The notes beneath the pieces were generated by a model, which was not told the DNA's origin, made no database searches, and worked only from the letters and a program-made list of their open reading frames with translations. A DNA stretch of 64,000 bases. Origin: Alkalihalobacillus sp047302405. GTDB taxonomy: Bacteria; Bacillota; Bacilli; Bacillales; Bacillaceae_D. The position numbers and the translations under genes are program-made. Shown here one piece after another: positions 41,036 to 49,545 of the stretch (position 1 is the first letter of the stretch; each line of letters begins with the position of its first letter). Where the stretch lies: NCBI RefSeq assembly GCF_047302405.1, contig NZ_CP154853.1:1612001-1676000 (forward strand), written 5' to 3'.

Positions 41036-42631
41036 CTACTTATCATGTTGAATACGACAGTGAGCCGGAAGACTGTTTGACCAAGGAAGCAATTGATCAA
41101 TGGCGTTTTCATCACTCACATCAATATTGGGAAGCTCCTCAAATAAGTGCATTAAGTATTGATAAGGATTGAGGCCATTTTCTTTGGCTGTTTCTACAAT
41201 ACTATAAGTGACAGCACTTGCCTTTGCTCCTTTCGGAGTGTTGGCAAAAATCCAGTTCTTTCTGCCGATTACAAACGGCTTAATGGATCTCTCACTTCTA
41301 TTATTATCAATCTCTAGTCTACCATCCTCTAAGAAAGCCTCTAGCTTATCCCATTGATTACGGCAGTATTTGATCGCTATTCCGAGTGCACTCTTTGGTA
41401 ACACTTTTGGCGTTTGCATGCGAAGCCATGCTGAAAAAGCGTCAAGAAGTGGTCGACTTTTTTCTAGACGTACTTGATGGCGGTCAGAGAATGATAAACC
41501 TTTGATTTCTCGTTCAATCGCAAAGAGTTGGTTACAGAATTTCAAGCCTTCTTTGGCTGTGACATCTTTCGACTGTTGTTCTTTAGGCAAGGCCTTTAAA
41601 GCTTCATCAAATTTTCGACGAGCGTGTGCCCAACAACCAACTAACGTTACGTTTGGAATTCCATTGTATCCAGCATATCCATCTACATGTAAGTACCCTC
41701 GGAAAGGGGATAAAAACTTTCTAGGATGTTTACTTGCTCGTGTTTGCTGGTAGTCAAACAATACAATTGGGGGACCTTCCTGTCCCGAACGATACAACCA
41801 TAAAAAAGAAGTTGCCGTTGATGGTCGATCTGGCTCTCGTAGCACTTGCAGCGTCGTTTCATCCGCATGAACAATATCAAGCTTCATCAGAAATTGATAC
41901 ATTCGATCATAGATGAGGTTTAACCATGTATTAGCACCATAAAGAACCCAATTAGCTAATGTTTGGCGTGACAAAGAGACACCTAAACGAGCGAATTGTT
42001 GTTCTTGACGATACAATGGAAGTCCTTCTACATATTTTTGATTTAAGATGTAGGCCATCGCAGATGGCGAAGCTAGACTTTTAGGGAATACTGATTTAGG
42101 CATGGAAGCTTTAACAATAGGAGTCTCTGTACTTTCGCGTTCACAATGGCGACACGCATAGACATGTTGAACATGTTCAATGACCTTCACTTCCGCTGGA
42201 ATAACTTTTAATTCACGACGTACCTCCGTCGACATTTCGTGTAGATTTCCATTGCAGCACAAACAAACCTGATCTTCTTCAGGTAATCGATACTCAATAA
42301 CTTCCTTCGGAAGGTTCTCAAGTTTACTATCACGTTGACCTTTGGTTTTTTTACGTTCGTACGTAATGGTTTCAACCGTAGGTTCTTCAATCGATGGGTC
42401 AGCCGTAATTTCTACCTCATTAAAAAGAGGCAATTCTAACTGATCAGCATTTGTCTTCTCACTTGAAGTACCAAATTGGCGTTGCTTACTGAGACGGAAT
42501 TGTTCTTCATACCATTTAATTTTTGCCGTCAGCTCTGCGTTTTGTTCCTCAAGTGATGAGACACGTTTTTCTAAATCTTCAGTTGTAGGTTGAGAGGTGG
42601 TTTCTGTTGTTTTCATAGCTTCATTATACAT
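41036..42631 (-). CDS. tnpC: IS66-family transposase TnpC
   Basis: 531 aa. A coiled-coil N-terminus is followed by a zinc-binding segment (CLCCNGNLHEMS and CRHCERES, about 122-162) and the DDE core, with HADETTLQVL (about 253), VDGYAGYNG (about 318) and the C-terminal DNNRSERSIKPFVIGRKNW (about 449). The end SIVETAKENGLNPYQYL is also characteristic. It catalyses cutting and strand transfer. Full length and uninterrupted. Confidence 0.96.
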   Translation of the reverse strand: MYNEAMKTTETTSQPTTEDLEKRVSSLEEQNAELTAKIKWYEEQFRLSKQRQFGTSSEKTNADQLELPLFNEVEITADPSIEEPTVETITYERKKTKGQRDSKLENLPKEVIEYRLPEEDQVCLCCNGNLHEMSTEVRRELKVIPAEVKVIEHVQHVYACRHCERESTETPIVKASMPKSVFPKSLASPSAMAYILNQKYVEGLPLYRQEQQFARLGVSLSRQTLANWVLYGANTWLNLIYDRMYQFLMKLDIVHADETTLQVLREPDRPSTATSFLWLYRSGQEGPPIVLFDYQQTRASKHPRKFLSPFRGYLHVDGYAGYNGIPNVTLVGCWAHARRKFDEALKALPKEQQSKDVTAKEGLKFCNQLFAIEREIKGLSFSDRHQVRLEKSRPLLDAFSAWLRMQTPKVLPKSALGIAIKYCRNQWDKLEAFLEDGRLEIDNNRSERSIKPFVIGRKNWIFANTPKGAKASAVTYSIVETAKENGLNPYQYLMHLFEELPNIDVSDENAIDQLLPWSNSLPAHCRIQHDK

Positions 42632-42663
42632 TACCTCTCATCCATTTGCTTATCATTTATTCA

Positions 42664-43020
42664 TTAAATGACACGTTGTGCAGTAACTTTTGGATGTGCT
42701 GATTTTTGATCAATTGAAAGGCCGTCAAGTAACCAACGGAACTGACGATGGCTAATCATTTGCGGAGAAGAAGATGAATCTTCTGGCCAAGGGAACGTAC
42801 CTTTTTCTAAACGGCGATAATAGAGCCAAAATCCATTATGTTCCCAGTGAAGGATTTTGATCTTATCTCGTTGTCTATTACAGAAAACAAATAAACACGG
42901 GGAAAATGGATCTAATTGAAAATTTTCTTGTACGATAGCCGCGAGGCCATCAATGGATTTTCGTAAGTCTGTATTTCCTTTTGCAAGGTAGACTTTATCA
43001 ATGGAGCGTTGATTGATCAT
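42664..43020 (-). CDS. tnpB: IS66-family accessory protein TnpB
   Basis: 118 aa. The family pattern is clear: VYLAKGNTDLRKSIDGLAAI near the start, CLFVFCNRQRDKIKILHWEH in the middle and GFWLYYRRLEKGTFPWPE. Needed for efficient transposition of IS66 in known systems, though its action is unclear. Its ATG overlaps the end of tnpA by four bases. Confidence 0.95.
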   Translation of the reverse strand: MINQRSIDKVYLAKGNTDLRKSIDGLAAIVQENFQLDPFSPCLFVFCNRQRDKIKILHWEHNGFWLYYRRLEKGTFPWPEDSSSSPQMISHRQFRWLLDGLSIDQKSAHPKVTAQRVI

Positions 43021-43334
43021 CCATGTCTCAGCACGCGTAGTACACGAGATAAATGGTCTTCACTCACATTTTCAGGAATATAGACAGACAGGTCATCTAT
43101 TCTCACTTCAATGGATGTGGTGGGGAAGGTAGGGACATCAAAAGATGTCCAAATCTGGCTTGCCTCATCACTTGAATCTGAGTTTACTTCTGCCTTGATC
43201 TTCTTTCGCCAATAGTGGAATTGATATTCTGTAATGTCATCTTGTTTAGATACCCATTCTTGTATCGTCTCCCCGCTGTCTTCGTATGCCTCCATGCGTT
43301 TTTTCCACAAATCGTGTTTTTCTTTACGCTTCAT
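43017..43334 (-). CDS. tnpA: IS66-family accessory protein TnpA
   Basis: 105 aa, first gene of the element. It has the typical opening W-x-x-x-x-x-x-Y-x-x-S-G with Q-x-W (WKKRMEAYEDSGETIQEWVS), then FHYWRKKI, probably a helix-turn-helix DNA-binding protein. The C-terminal IRIDDLSVYIPENVSEDHLS matches the family. ATG at 43334; overlaps tnpB by four bases. Confidence 0.9.
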   Translation of the reverse strand: MKRKEKHDLWKKRMEAYEDSGETIQEWVSKQDDITEYQFHYWRKKIKAEVNSDSSDEASQIWTSFDVPTFPTTSIEVRIDDLSVYIPENVSEDHLSRVLRVLRHG

Positions 43335-43607
43335 AGCGACACCCTTTCATCATTATTGATTAAAGTATCGCATGGGACCAGGGTTATTGGAATGTGGGTA
43401 TTATTTGACGCTTACGCTGAATCCAATGAAACATGATTGAAAAATCCGTGCCCACCTACAGAAACAGAGAGAGCCGTGGTAATGAGCATTCCAACATCTT
43501 TTGATCGATTTTATAATAAAGAAGTTCTTGCTCGCTGAGGAACTCGTCTTCATCGGATGAATAAGTCTTTTCTTAAATCTGCAAGCCTTTCATACAGTTT
43601 ATGTTTT

Positions 43608-43817
43608 ATGAAAAACGCAATCATTGAGAAAGTATTGGAAAAGGTGGATGAACAGGATCGAAATCATGGAATGGACCCTTTTATTGTTACCTTTATCATA
43701 AGTAGAATGATCAGCGTACTCGAGTAACATGATTTTACAGATCTGAATCATCAAACCATTTCGAATCTGGCCTATAAAGTACAAAATGGGTTTGCTAACA
43801 TACCAAGAATAAGATAA
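43608..43817 (+). pseudogene. Decayed small gene with one in-frame stop
   Basis: From the ATG at 43608 the frame reads MKNAIIEKVLEKVDEQDRNH then GMDPFIVTFIISRMISVLE, an in-frame TAA (43725), and continues HDFTDLNHQTISNLAYKVQN GFANIPRIR to a second TAA. The composition on both sides of the stop looks protein-like, so a single stop seems to have broken a gene of about 69 codons. No ribosome site or family is recognised. The rest of the 635-bp stretch from IS66 to the tetR promoter shows no other gene. Confidence 0.35.
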
Positions 43818-43996
43818 AGAATGGGGCAAGGTATGCTTTATGGAATCGTGTAAGAGGGGGCAAATTAGAACAACCCATGAATGACTTCATTTAATGTGCT
43901 AATTCTTTTCTCAAATCTGATTAATAATTAGACGTGGTCAATCTTTATATCATTTACCACCTTCAGGCGTGTGGGCTGAAGTTTAAAAATTAATGC

Positions 43997-44040
43997 TTGC
44001 ATTAAAGATCTAAATTAGATATTATGTGATTAATCAATAA
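43997..44040 (+). promoter_or_regulatory. tetR promoter with overlapping operator
   Basis: TTGCAT, 17 bases, TATTAT (44020-44025). The operator-like TGATTAATCAATAA (44027-44040) starts 1 bp after the -10. The spacer also holds a palindrome ATCTAAATTAGAT (44008-44020). The layout suits autorepression. Confidence 0.65.
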
Positions 44041-44061
44041 CTAATTTAAGAGGTGTTATAT

Positions 44062-44580
44062 TTGGCAAGAAGTACATCAAAAAATCGTAAGGAAGAGATC
44101 CTTGAAGCAGGTTTAGAAGTATTTGCAAAGAGGGGATATTATAATACAACGACCGCACATATTGCAGAAAAAGCCGGGATATCGCAACCTTATGTGTTTA
44201 GATTTTATCGAACCAAGGAAGAATTATTTATAGCTGTTTTAGGGAGGGCGTTTGAAAGGATCATTCAAACAATTGATAATGTACAAGCGAATTCGGAAGA
44301 ACTGGGGATAAAGATCGTGGAAGCCTATGAAGAATTAATGGTATCACATCCTAACGAAGTTGCTTTGCAAGTAATAGGAATTTCAATTACAGAAGAAGCT
44401 ATTCAAAATGTAACGAAATCTGGATTAGTCCAAATGAGGAATAAAATTTTAGAAAGATTTAAACAAGCAGGTATAGAGAACGCAGAGCGAAATGCTACAG
44501 TCTCAATTGCAATGGGAATGATGTGTAATATCACATATTTTCTAGACCTTCCTGAATTTTTTGATAGCTTTCAAAAATAA
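44062..44580 (+). CDS. TetR-family transcriptional regulator
   Basis: 172 aa from the TTG at 44062 (AAGAGG 8-9 bases upstream); a GTG nine bases earlier overlaps the site. The N-terminal helix-turn-helix is standard: RKEEILEAGLEVFAKRGYYN then TTTAHIAEKAGISQPYVFRF with YRTKEELF. The C-terminal ligand-binding domain is not diagnostic. It precedes an MFS exporter, a reductase-like gene and a hydrolase, and the same palindrome occurs at the promoter regions of these genes, so it probably represses the cluster and itself and is released by a transported compound. Confidence 0.92.
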   Translation: MARSTSKNRKEEILEAGLEVFAKRGYYNTTTAHIAEKAGISQPYVFRFYRTKEELFIAVLGRAFERIIQTIDNVQANSEELGIKIVEAYEELMVSHPNEVALQVIGISITEEAIQNVTKSGLVQMRNKILERFKQAGIENAERNATVSIAMGMMCNITYFLDLPEFFDSFQK

Positions 44581-44617
44581 ATAACCGATATAAACGGTAT
44601 TTATTTTTATACAGATG

Positions 44618-44635
44618 TTATTGATTAATCAATTA
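44618..44635 (+). promoter_or_regulatory. TetR operator copy, downstream of tetR
   Basis: TTATTGATTAATCAATTA, 17 of 18 matches to the palindrome TTATTGATTAATCAATAA. Confidence 0.6.
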
Positions 44636-44750
44636 CAATTCTATTAAGATATAAGATTATAGATTAGAATTTTTATTGTTCTATTACTTTCTTCAATAAA
44701 TTAAACAAAAGATTTATATGGATACCTTACTAATTGAGGAGGCGAGACAT

Positions 44751-44792
44751 ATGAAACAGCATATTTACTTGAAAATCCTAGACTTTAGATGA
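44751..44792 (+). other. Short peptide or gene remnant between tetR and the exporter
   Basis: A good ribosome site (GAGGAGG) precedes an ATG followed by only 13 codons (MKQHIYLKILDFR). The position, behind an operator copy, suggests the beginning of a gene that has been lost. The rest of the 345-bp gap (up to 44925) holds no gene. Confidence 0.35.
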
Positions 44793-44884
44793 TGCACTGT
44801 CAAAACCTAGAGTAAGCTGCAGGTGGCGATAATGCTGGTTAACCCCCTTTTATCAGGAGACATCTTTGATAACATGCATTATAG

Positions 44885-44902
44885 TTAGTGTTCAATCAAT
44901 AA
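44885..44902 (+). promoter_or_regulatory. TetR operator-like site before the exporter gene
   Basis: TTAGTGTTCAATCAATAA, 15 of 18 matches to TTATTGATTAATCAATAA, 24 bp upstream of the MFS start. Confidence 0.45.
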
Positions 44903-44925
44903 ATATAAAATAGGAGCGTGAAAGA

Positions 44926-46383
44926 ATGAATAATGTAGTTAATAATCATCATCAAAAATTAAATCATCGTAGCTCTAAACGGTGGCTAGCACTTATATTT
45001 CTAGCTTTAGCTCAATTTTTAGTCGTATTAGATTCATCGATAGTGAATATTGCTCTGCCATCAATAGGAAATGATCTTCTTCTAAGTACGGATACGTTGA
45101 CGTGGGTGATCACAGCTTATATTGTTCCAATGGGCGGATTGCTTTTATTGGGTGGTCGTTTAGCAGACAGATTTGGCCATAGACGCATTTTTATGATTGG
45201 GGTGATAGGTTTTATTGTAGGTTCAACTTTAGCAGGGGTGTCTTCTTCCGTTGAATGGTTGTTATTCTCACGTGCAATACAAGGCGCCTCAGCGGGATTT
45301 TTAGCACCATCCGCCCTTGCACTAGTTACACTACTTTTCTTTGAGCCAGAAGAACGAGCCAAAGCATTAGGAATATGGGGTGTGGTAGCAGGTCTTGGAA
45401 GTGGCGTGGGGGTTCTACTGGGTGGTATTTTAACCTCCTTTTTGGGATGGGCAGCAATCTTTTTTATCAATGTTCCTTTAGGTATTCTTGTCATTGTTGC
45501 AATACCTAAACTCATAACAAAAGATTCACCTTCTCAGAATCAGAAAACAGATGTATTAGGCGCTGTGACGGTTACAGCGGGATTGGCAGCTCTTGTTACC
45601 GCTCTTTCAGCAGCTAATCAAGTGAGTGTTATAACGATGGTGTCTCTTGCTGTGGTAGGGATTGTATTACTTATATCTTTTGTTTTTATTGAAAAACGGA
45701 TCAAGGAACCTCTTCTGCCTTTTAGTATTTTTCAAAATACATCAGTAACGAGAGGAAACTTAGCTATGCTGTTGCTTGGTGGGGCAACTATTGGACTGTT
45801 TTTTGGTATTTCTGTTTATATGCAAAGTGTCTTAGAATACGATGCGCTTACAACGGGATTAGCTCAGCTACCATTAGTCGGAGCGTTAGTTGTTAGCGCT
45901 GGACTTATTCCGGTCGCTATGAATCAATTCGGTACAGAAAGAGCGTTAGTGGTTTCTCTACTACTATTTGCCGTAGGATTAATCTGGCTTTCATTTGCAC
46001 CTAGCAATGCATCCTTTGCTGTTCACTTACTTGGTCCTACCATTGTCTTAGGGATAGGTCTTGGCGGAGCACTTGTTGCTACAACAGCGCTAGCAGTCAC
46101 TGGAGTTGCCAAACAAGAAGAAGGACTTGCAGGTGGTCTAGTTAATTCAAGCCAACAATTCGGTGGTGCTGTAGGTATTACTATCCTTGTTGTACTTTCT
46201 GCCATTCGCACAGAAACGCTTGCTTCTTCTGGCCATAATTCGGCTGATGCGCTTACTGGGGGATTAAGCTGGGTATTCATTGGAGCGGCCGTTTTTGCTA
46301 TCGCTGGAGCAGTATTAGTCACTTTTGTTCAACGTAAGCAACTAGTACAGACTAAATCAGCAAAAATTAATATACTAAATTAA
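44926..46383 (+). CDS. MFS drug exporter, DHA2 (EmrB/QacA) family
   Basis: 485 aa with about 14 membrane helices. The first helices contain QFLVVLDSSIVNIALPSIG (motif D1-like) and the loop 2-3 motif GGRLADRFGHRRIFM is intact; motif C-like GVVAGLGSGVGVLLGGIL is in helix 5. Drug:proton antiport across the cytoplasmic membrane is expected. The ATG follows TAGGAGCG. It is located next to a TetR regulator, so inducible export of a toxic compound is likely. Confidence 0.95.
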   Translation: MNNVVNNHHQKLNHRSSKRWLALIFLALAQFLVVLDSSIVNIALPSIGNDLLLSTDTLTWVITAYIVPMGGLLLLGGRLADRFGHRRIFMIGVIGFIVGSTLAGVSSSVEWLLFSRAIQGASAGFLAPSALALVTLLFFEPEERAKALGIWGVVAGLGSGVGVLLGGILTSFLGWAAIFFINVPLGILVIVAIPKLITKDSPSQNQKTDVLGAVTVTAGLAALVTALSAANQVSVITMVSLAVVGIVLLISFVFIEKRIKEPLLPFSIFQNTSVTRGNLAMLLLGGATIGLFFGISVYMQSVLEYDALTTGLAQLPLVGALVVSAGLIPVAMNQFGTERALVVSLLLFAVGLIWLSFAPSNASFAVHLLGPTIVLGIGLGGALVATTALAVTGVAKQEEGLAGGLVNSSQQFGGAVGITILVVLSAIRTETLASSGHNSADALTGGLSWVFIGAAVFAIAGAVLVTFVQRKQLVQTKSAKINILN

Positions 46384-46401
46384 TTATTGATTAATCACTA
46401 A
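46384..46401 (+). promoter_or_regulatory. TetR operator copy before the reductase gene
   Basis: TTATTGATTAATCACTAA, 17 of 18 matches to the palindrome; it starts on the base after the MFS stop codon. Confidence 0.6.
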
Positions 46402-46417
46402 TAAAGGGGGTATTAAA

Positions 46418-47371
46418 TTGAAAAAAGCGATTGTTTTAGGAGCCACAGGTGCTACGGGGCAAGTGATAATAACTGAGTTACTAGCTAAGAAAGTCCAGGT
46501 CATTGCTTTTGCGCGCACTGAAACAAAACTAAAAGAGTTAATGAAAAAACATCATTATGATCAGAAGTTGTCCTACAAGGTAGGTGACATATTTAATTAT
46601 GAAGAAATTGTAGAAGCAGCAGAAGGCTCAGAGATTATATTTCTATGTTCTGGTGTTTCCTATCAAGATATGAGAGAAAAACTTTTCTTGTTTGGGGAAA
46701 GTGCGATGAAAGCTACAGAGATATTAGGAGCTAAAATCGTTGTTGTTGATGGGATTTACGTCTATGGATATCAAACTGGTAAGGGGGACGAAAATCATCC
46801 TAAGCAACCCCATACCAAAAAGGGAAAGTTAAGGGTAGAATATGAGAATTTAATATTTAGTGACAAATGGAAAAATGCTAAAGCATTAATTGTGAGACTT
46901 CCAGATTACTATGGGGCAACCTCCCAAGGCTCTTACTTACAGCCAACTTTAGAAGGAATGGCTGCTCAAAAACTATCCTTCTTTTTTGGGGACTTGAAAA
47001 CGCCAAGGGAATATGTCTATTTGCCTGATGCAGGCAAAATGATTGTCAATATAGCGGAGAAAGATGATTCATACGGAGAGAACTGGAATATACCTGGAGG
47101 GGGGGTGATTTCAGGACAAGAAATTATCCAGATAGCTCGTGAGATAACTGGAAATCGAAAAATGGTTATTCCTTTAACTAAAAATATGGTTCGTTGTATG
47201 GGATTGATTAATTCATTTATGAGAGAAGTAGTTGAAATCATGTACCTTACGAAGGAAGGATTTGTTTTGAGCGGAGACAAATATGAGAAACGCATCGGCC
47301 CCATACCTACTACTTCTTACAGGCAAGGAATTAAGAATACGTTACATTTTTATATACAAGGTAAAAATTAG
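46418..47371 (+). CDS. NAD(P)-dependent epimerase/reductase-like protein
   Basis: 317 aa of the extended/atypical SDR superfamily. The nucleotide-binding GATGATGQ (about 8-15) is near the N-terminus, and the segment SYKVGDIFNYEEIVEAAEGS then FLCSGVSYQD is typical of NAD-dependent epimerase or NmrA-type proteins. An active-site Tyr in VDGIYVYGYQTGKG (about 110) may replace the YxxxK motif. TTG start after AAGGGGG. Lies 34 bp behind the exporter and is probably co-regulated with it. Substrate unknown. Confidence 0.88.
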   Translation: MKKAIVLGATGATGQVIITELLAKKVQVIAFARTETKLKELMKKHHYDQKLSYKVGDIFNYEEIVEAAEGSEIIFLCSGVSYQDMREKLFLFGESAMKATEILGAKIVVVDGIYVYGYQTGKGDENHPKQPHTKKGKLRVEYENLIFSDKWKNAKALIVRLPDYYGATSQGSYLQPTLEGMAAQKLSFFFGDLKTPREYVYLPDAGKMIVNIAEKDDSYGENWNIPGGGVISGQEIIQIAREITGNRKMVIPLTKNMVRCMGLINSFMREVVEIMYLTKEGFVLSGDKYEKRIGPIPTTSYRQGIKNTLHFYIQGKN

Positions 47372-47414
47372 GTTGGACATTACAAGCCCGATTGAAAATG
47401 GAGGAGAAAAACTA

Positions 47415-48602
47415 ATGACGACTAAAGAAATTCGGAATGAAACACTAAAGAACACACTCGATCGTATTCTTGCCAATTCTGTGAAAAGAGCAGGAGGTGT
47501 TCCTGGAGTTGTTGCCATGGTAACAGACCGAGAAGGAAATATTTATGAGGGAGCCGTAGGTGTTCGTGATTCCAGTACCCAGCAGTCTATGACTACCGAC
47601 ACTGTATTTTCCTTATTATCAACGACTAAAGCATTAACAGGTACAGTGCTGATGAAATTGGTAGAGGAAGGAAAGGTTCGTCTTGATGACCCCGTTAAGG
47701 AATATGTTCCAGAAATTGCCGATATTATGGTTCTCAAAGGGTTTGATCCAGATGGGCAACCTAGATTAAGGAAACCAAAGACGGATATTACCATAAATAT
47801 GCTAATGCTTCATACAGCAGGCTTTGGATATGAATTTTTCAGCCCCGAAGATCGAAAATATCGGCAAGTTAAAGAGATGCCATCCATTATGACAAGCTCT
47901 TTTGATTCCGTCAAAAGTGTATTGCTATTTGAACCGGGTGAAAGATGGAACTATGGGGCCAACATTGACTGGGTTGGCAAGGTTGTTGAGAATGTGTACG
48001 GCATGAGATTGGGAGAAGCAATGAAAAGGGAAGTATTTACCCCTCTGAATATGTCAGATATTGGTTTTGTGCTTTCGTCATCAATGATGGAGAGACGTGC
48101 CACTATACACACTCGTGACCAAGATGGCCAACTTACACCTAATCCACACATCTTATTGCCTCAGACTCCTGAAATGGACATGGGTGGGCACGGGTTATAT
48201 GCGAGTATAGGGGAATACATGAGATTTATAAGAATGATTCTTAATGAGGGTTCAGGTGTTCTAAATCCGGAAACTGTTTCCAAAATGACTCAAAACGGGC
48301 TAGGAGATTTAACGAGTGGCGGATGGGTCTCATCTGATCCAACATTGGTAAATGATGGAGAGTTCTTCCCAGGTTTTCAAAAATCGTGGTCGTACACATT
48401 CCAAGTAAATGAAAAGCCCCTCCCAACAGGACGTCCAGCTGGTCAATTGATGTGGGCAGGTTTAGCCAATCTTTATTACTGGATTGATCGCGAAAATGGT
48501 ATTGGTGGTTTTTGGGCGACTCAAATGTTCCCCTATCAAGATCCATCCTCATACTTAGGATGCCTGGAATTTGAATCGGCAGTTTACCAACATTTGAAAT
48601 AG
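47415..48602 (+). CDS. Serine hydrolase, beta-lactamase class C/esterase family
   Basis: 395 aa from the ATG at 47415, which follows GAGGAG; a longer frame upstream overlaps the previous gene and is not needed. The nucleophile motif SxxK is STTK (about 60-63) and the second motif is YGAN (YxN-like, about 178); HTAGFGYEF is also typical. No signal peptide is visible, so it is likely an intracellular EstB-type esterase rather than a secreted beta-lactamase. It is the last intact gene of the TetR cluster and ends 18 bp before a P450 fragment. Confidence 0.9.
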   Translation: MTTKEIRNETLKNTLDRILANSVKRAGGVPGVVAMVTDREGNIYEGAVGVRDSSTQQSMTTDTVFSLLSTTKALTGTVLMKLVEEGKVRLDDPVKEYVPEIADIMVLKGFDPDGQPRLRKPKTDITINMLMLHTAGFGYEFFSPEDRKYRQVKEMPSIMTSSFDSVKSVLLFEPGERWNYGANIDWVGKVVENVYGMRLGEAMKREVFTPLNMSDIGFVLSSSMMERRATIHTRDQDGQLTPNPHILLPQTPEMDMGGHGLYASIGEYMRFIRMILNEGSGVLNPETVSKMTQNGLGDLTSGGWVSSDPTLVNDGEFFPGFQKSWSYTFQVNEKPLPTGRPAGQLMWAGLANLYYWIDRENGIGGFWATQMFPYQDPSSYLGCLEFESAVYQHLK

Positions 48603-48619
48603 CCGTTCAAAACAAGAGC

Positions 48620-49241
48620 TTTTACTGAAGTTCGTAAAAATCCAGGTAATGATATGATCAGTCAGTTGGTCATTACAGAAAATCAAGGTGATCGTTTAAC
48701 TGAAGAGGAATTATACGGAAGCGTTACGTTGATGATCATTGCAGGTCATGAAACCACAGTCAACTTGATCGGTAATGATGTGCTTGCGTTATTGGAGTAT
48801 CCGAAGCAATGCAAGCTGCTGATGGATCAACCAAACCTTATTCACGGTGCTATTGAGGATATGCTGCGTTTCAATGGTCCTGTTGAGTTCAGCACCTCCT
48901 GCTGGGCCGGGGAGGATCTGGAGTTCAAAGCACCTCCAATGAAAAAAGGCGACTTAGTTATTGTGGCATTGAATTCCTCCAATCGCGATCCGAAGCAGTT
49001 TGAGGACCCCGAAATATTCAATATTTTAAGGGGGGAAAGCCAGCATTTAGCCTTTGGAAAAGGTATTCATTTCTGTCTAGGAGCTCCTCTAGCACGTTTG
49101 GAGGGTGAAATTGCAATTAACTCATTGCTGCACCGCTATTCCCATTTCGAGTATTAAGGGAACACGGAAGAACTGGAATGGAGACCAGGTATGATTGTTG
49201 GGGCGTAAAGGAAATCCCACTTTTCCTGAACCGAAAGTAGT
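48620..49241 (+). pseudogene. Truncated cytochrome P450 (duplicate of the downstream gene)
   Basis: The C-terminal half of a P450, nearly the same as residues 190-397 of the gene at 49546-50739. The I-helix AGHETT and heme loop FGKGIHFCLGAPLARLE are kept. The 5' half is missing, a stop codon arises after HFEY (49155-49157), and a base is lost at GTTGGGGCG. The homology runs on past the gene to about 49293. The flanking 300 bp to the P450 start show no other gene. Confidence 0.9.
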
Positions 49242-49545
49242 CCATACGTTTCACTGTCCAGAGAGAATGAAGACATTGATTATTTGTTTATTGGAGTACC
49301 GCCAACATCGGAATTTTTGTATGCTAACAGAATTTTGAAGTGGAAAAGTTGTTTCCTGTACGCTTCGGGCGTTATCGAATCAGAATCAAAGAAGTTTAGA
49401 GTTATCCGTGATAGAGAGATGACTGAAGGTTTAACTTAGAGGAAAACGCAGCAATCATAAAAACATTGAGTTTAGTGTCTAGATAAACAATACAAGTTTG
49501 AATGTAAAGTAAATCTATATCCTGATTGAGAGGGGACCACGTAAA

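Larger units (their letters stand above)
40984..43416 (-). mobile_element. Intact IS66-family insertion sequence
   Basis: 2433 bp. The ends are inverted repeats beginning GTAAGCGTCAAATA on both sides. The flanks 40976-40983 and 43417-43424 are both GCTGAATC, a perfect 8-bp target duplication as expected for IS66. Three genes, tnpA, tnpB and tnpC, are open and in normal order on the minus strand. Confidence 0.96.

Noticed and set aside
45117..45515. 132-codon frame opposite the MFS gene
   Set aside because: Pro/Thr-rich shadow of a membrane protein gene, without start signals.
47283..47414. Upstream extension of the serine hydrolase gene
   Set aside because: It overlaps the end of the reductase gene and has no ribosome site; the ATG at 47415 follows GAGGAG.
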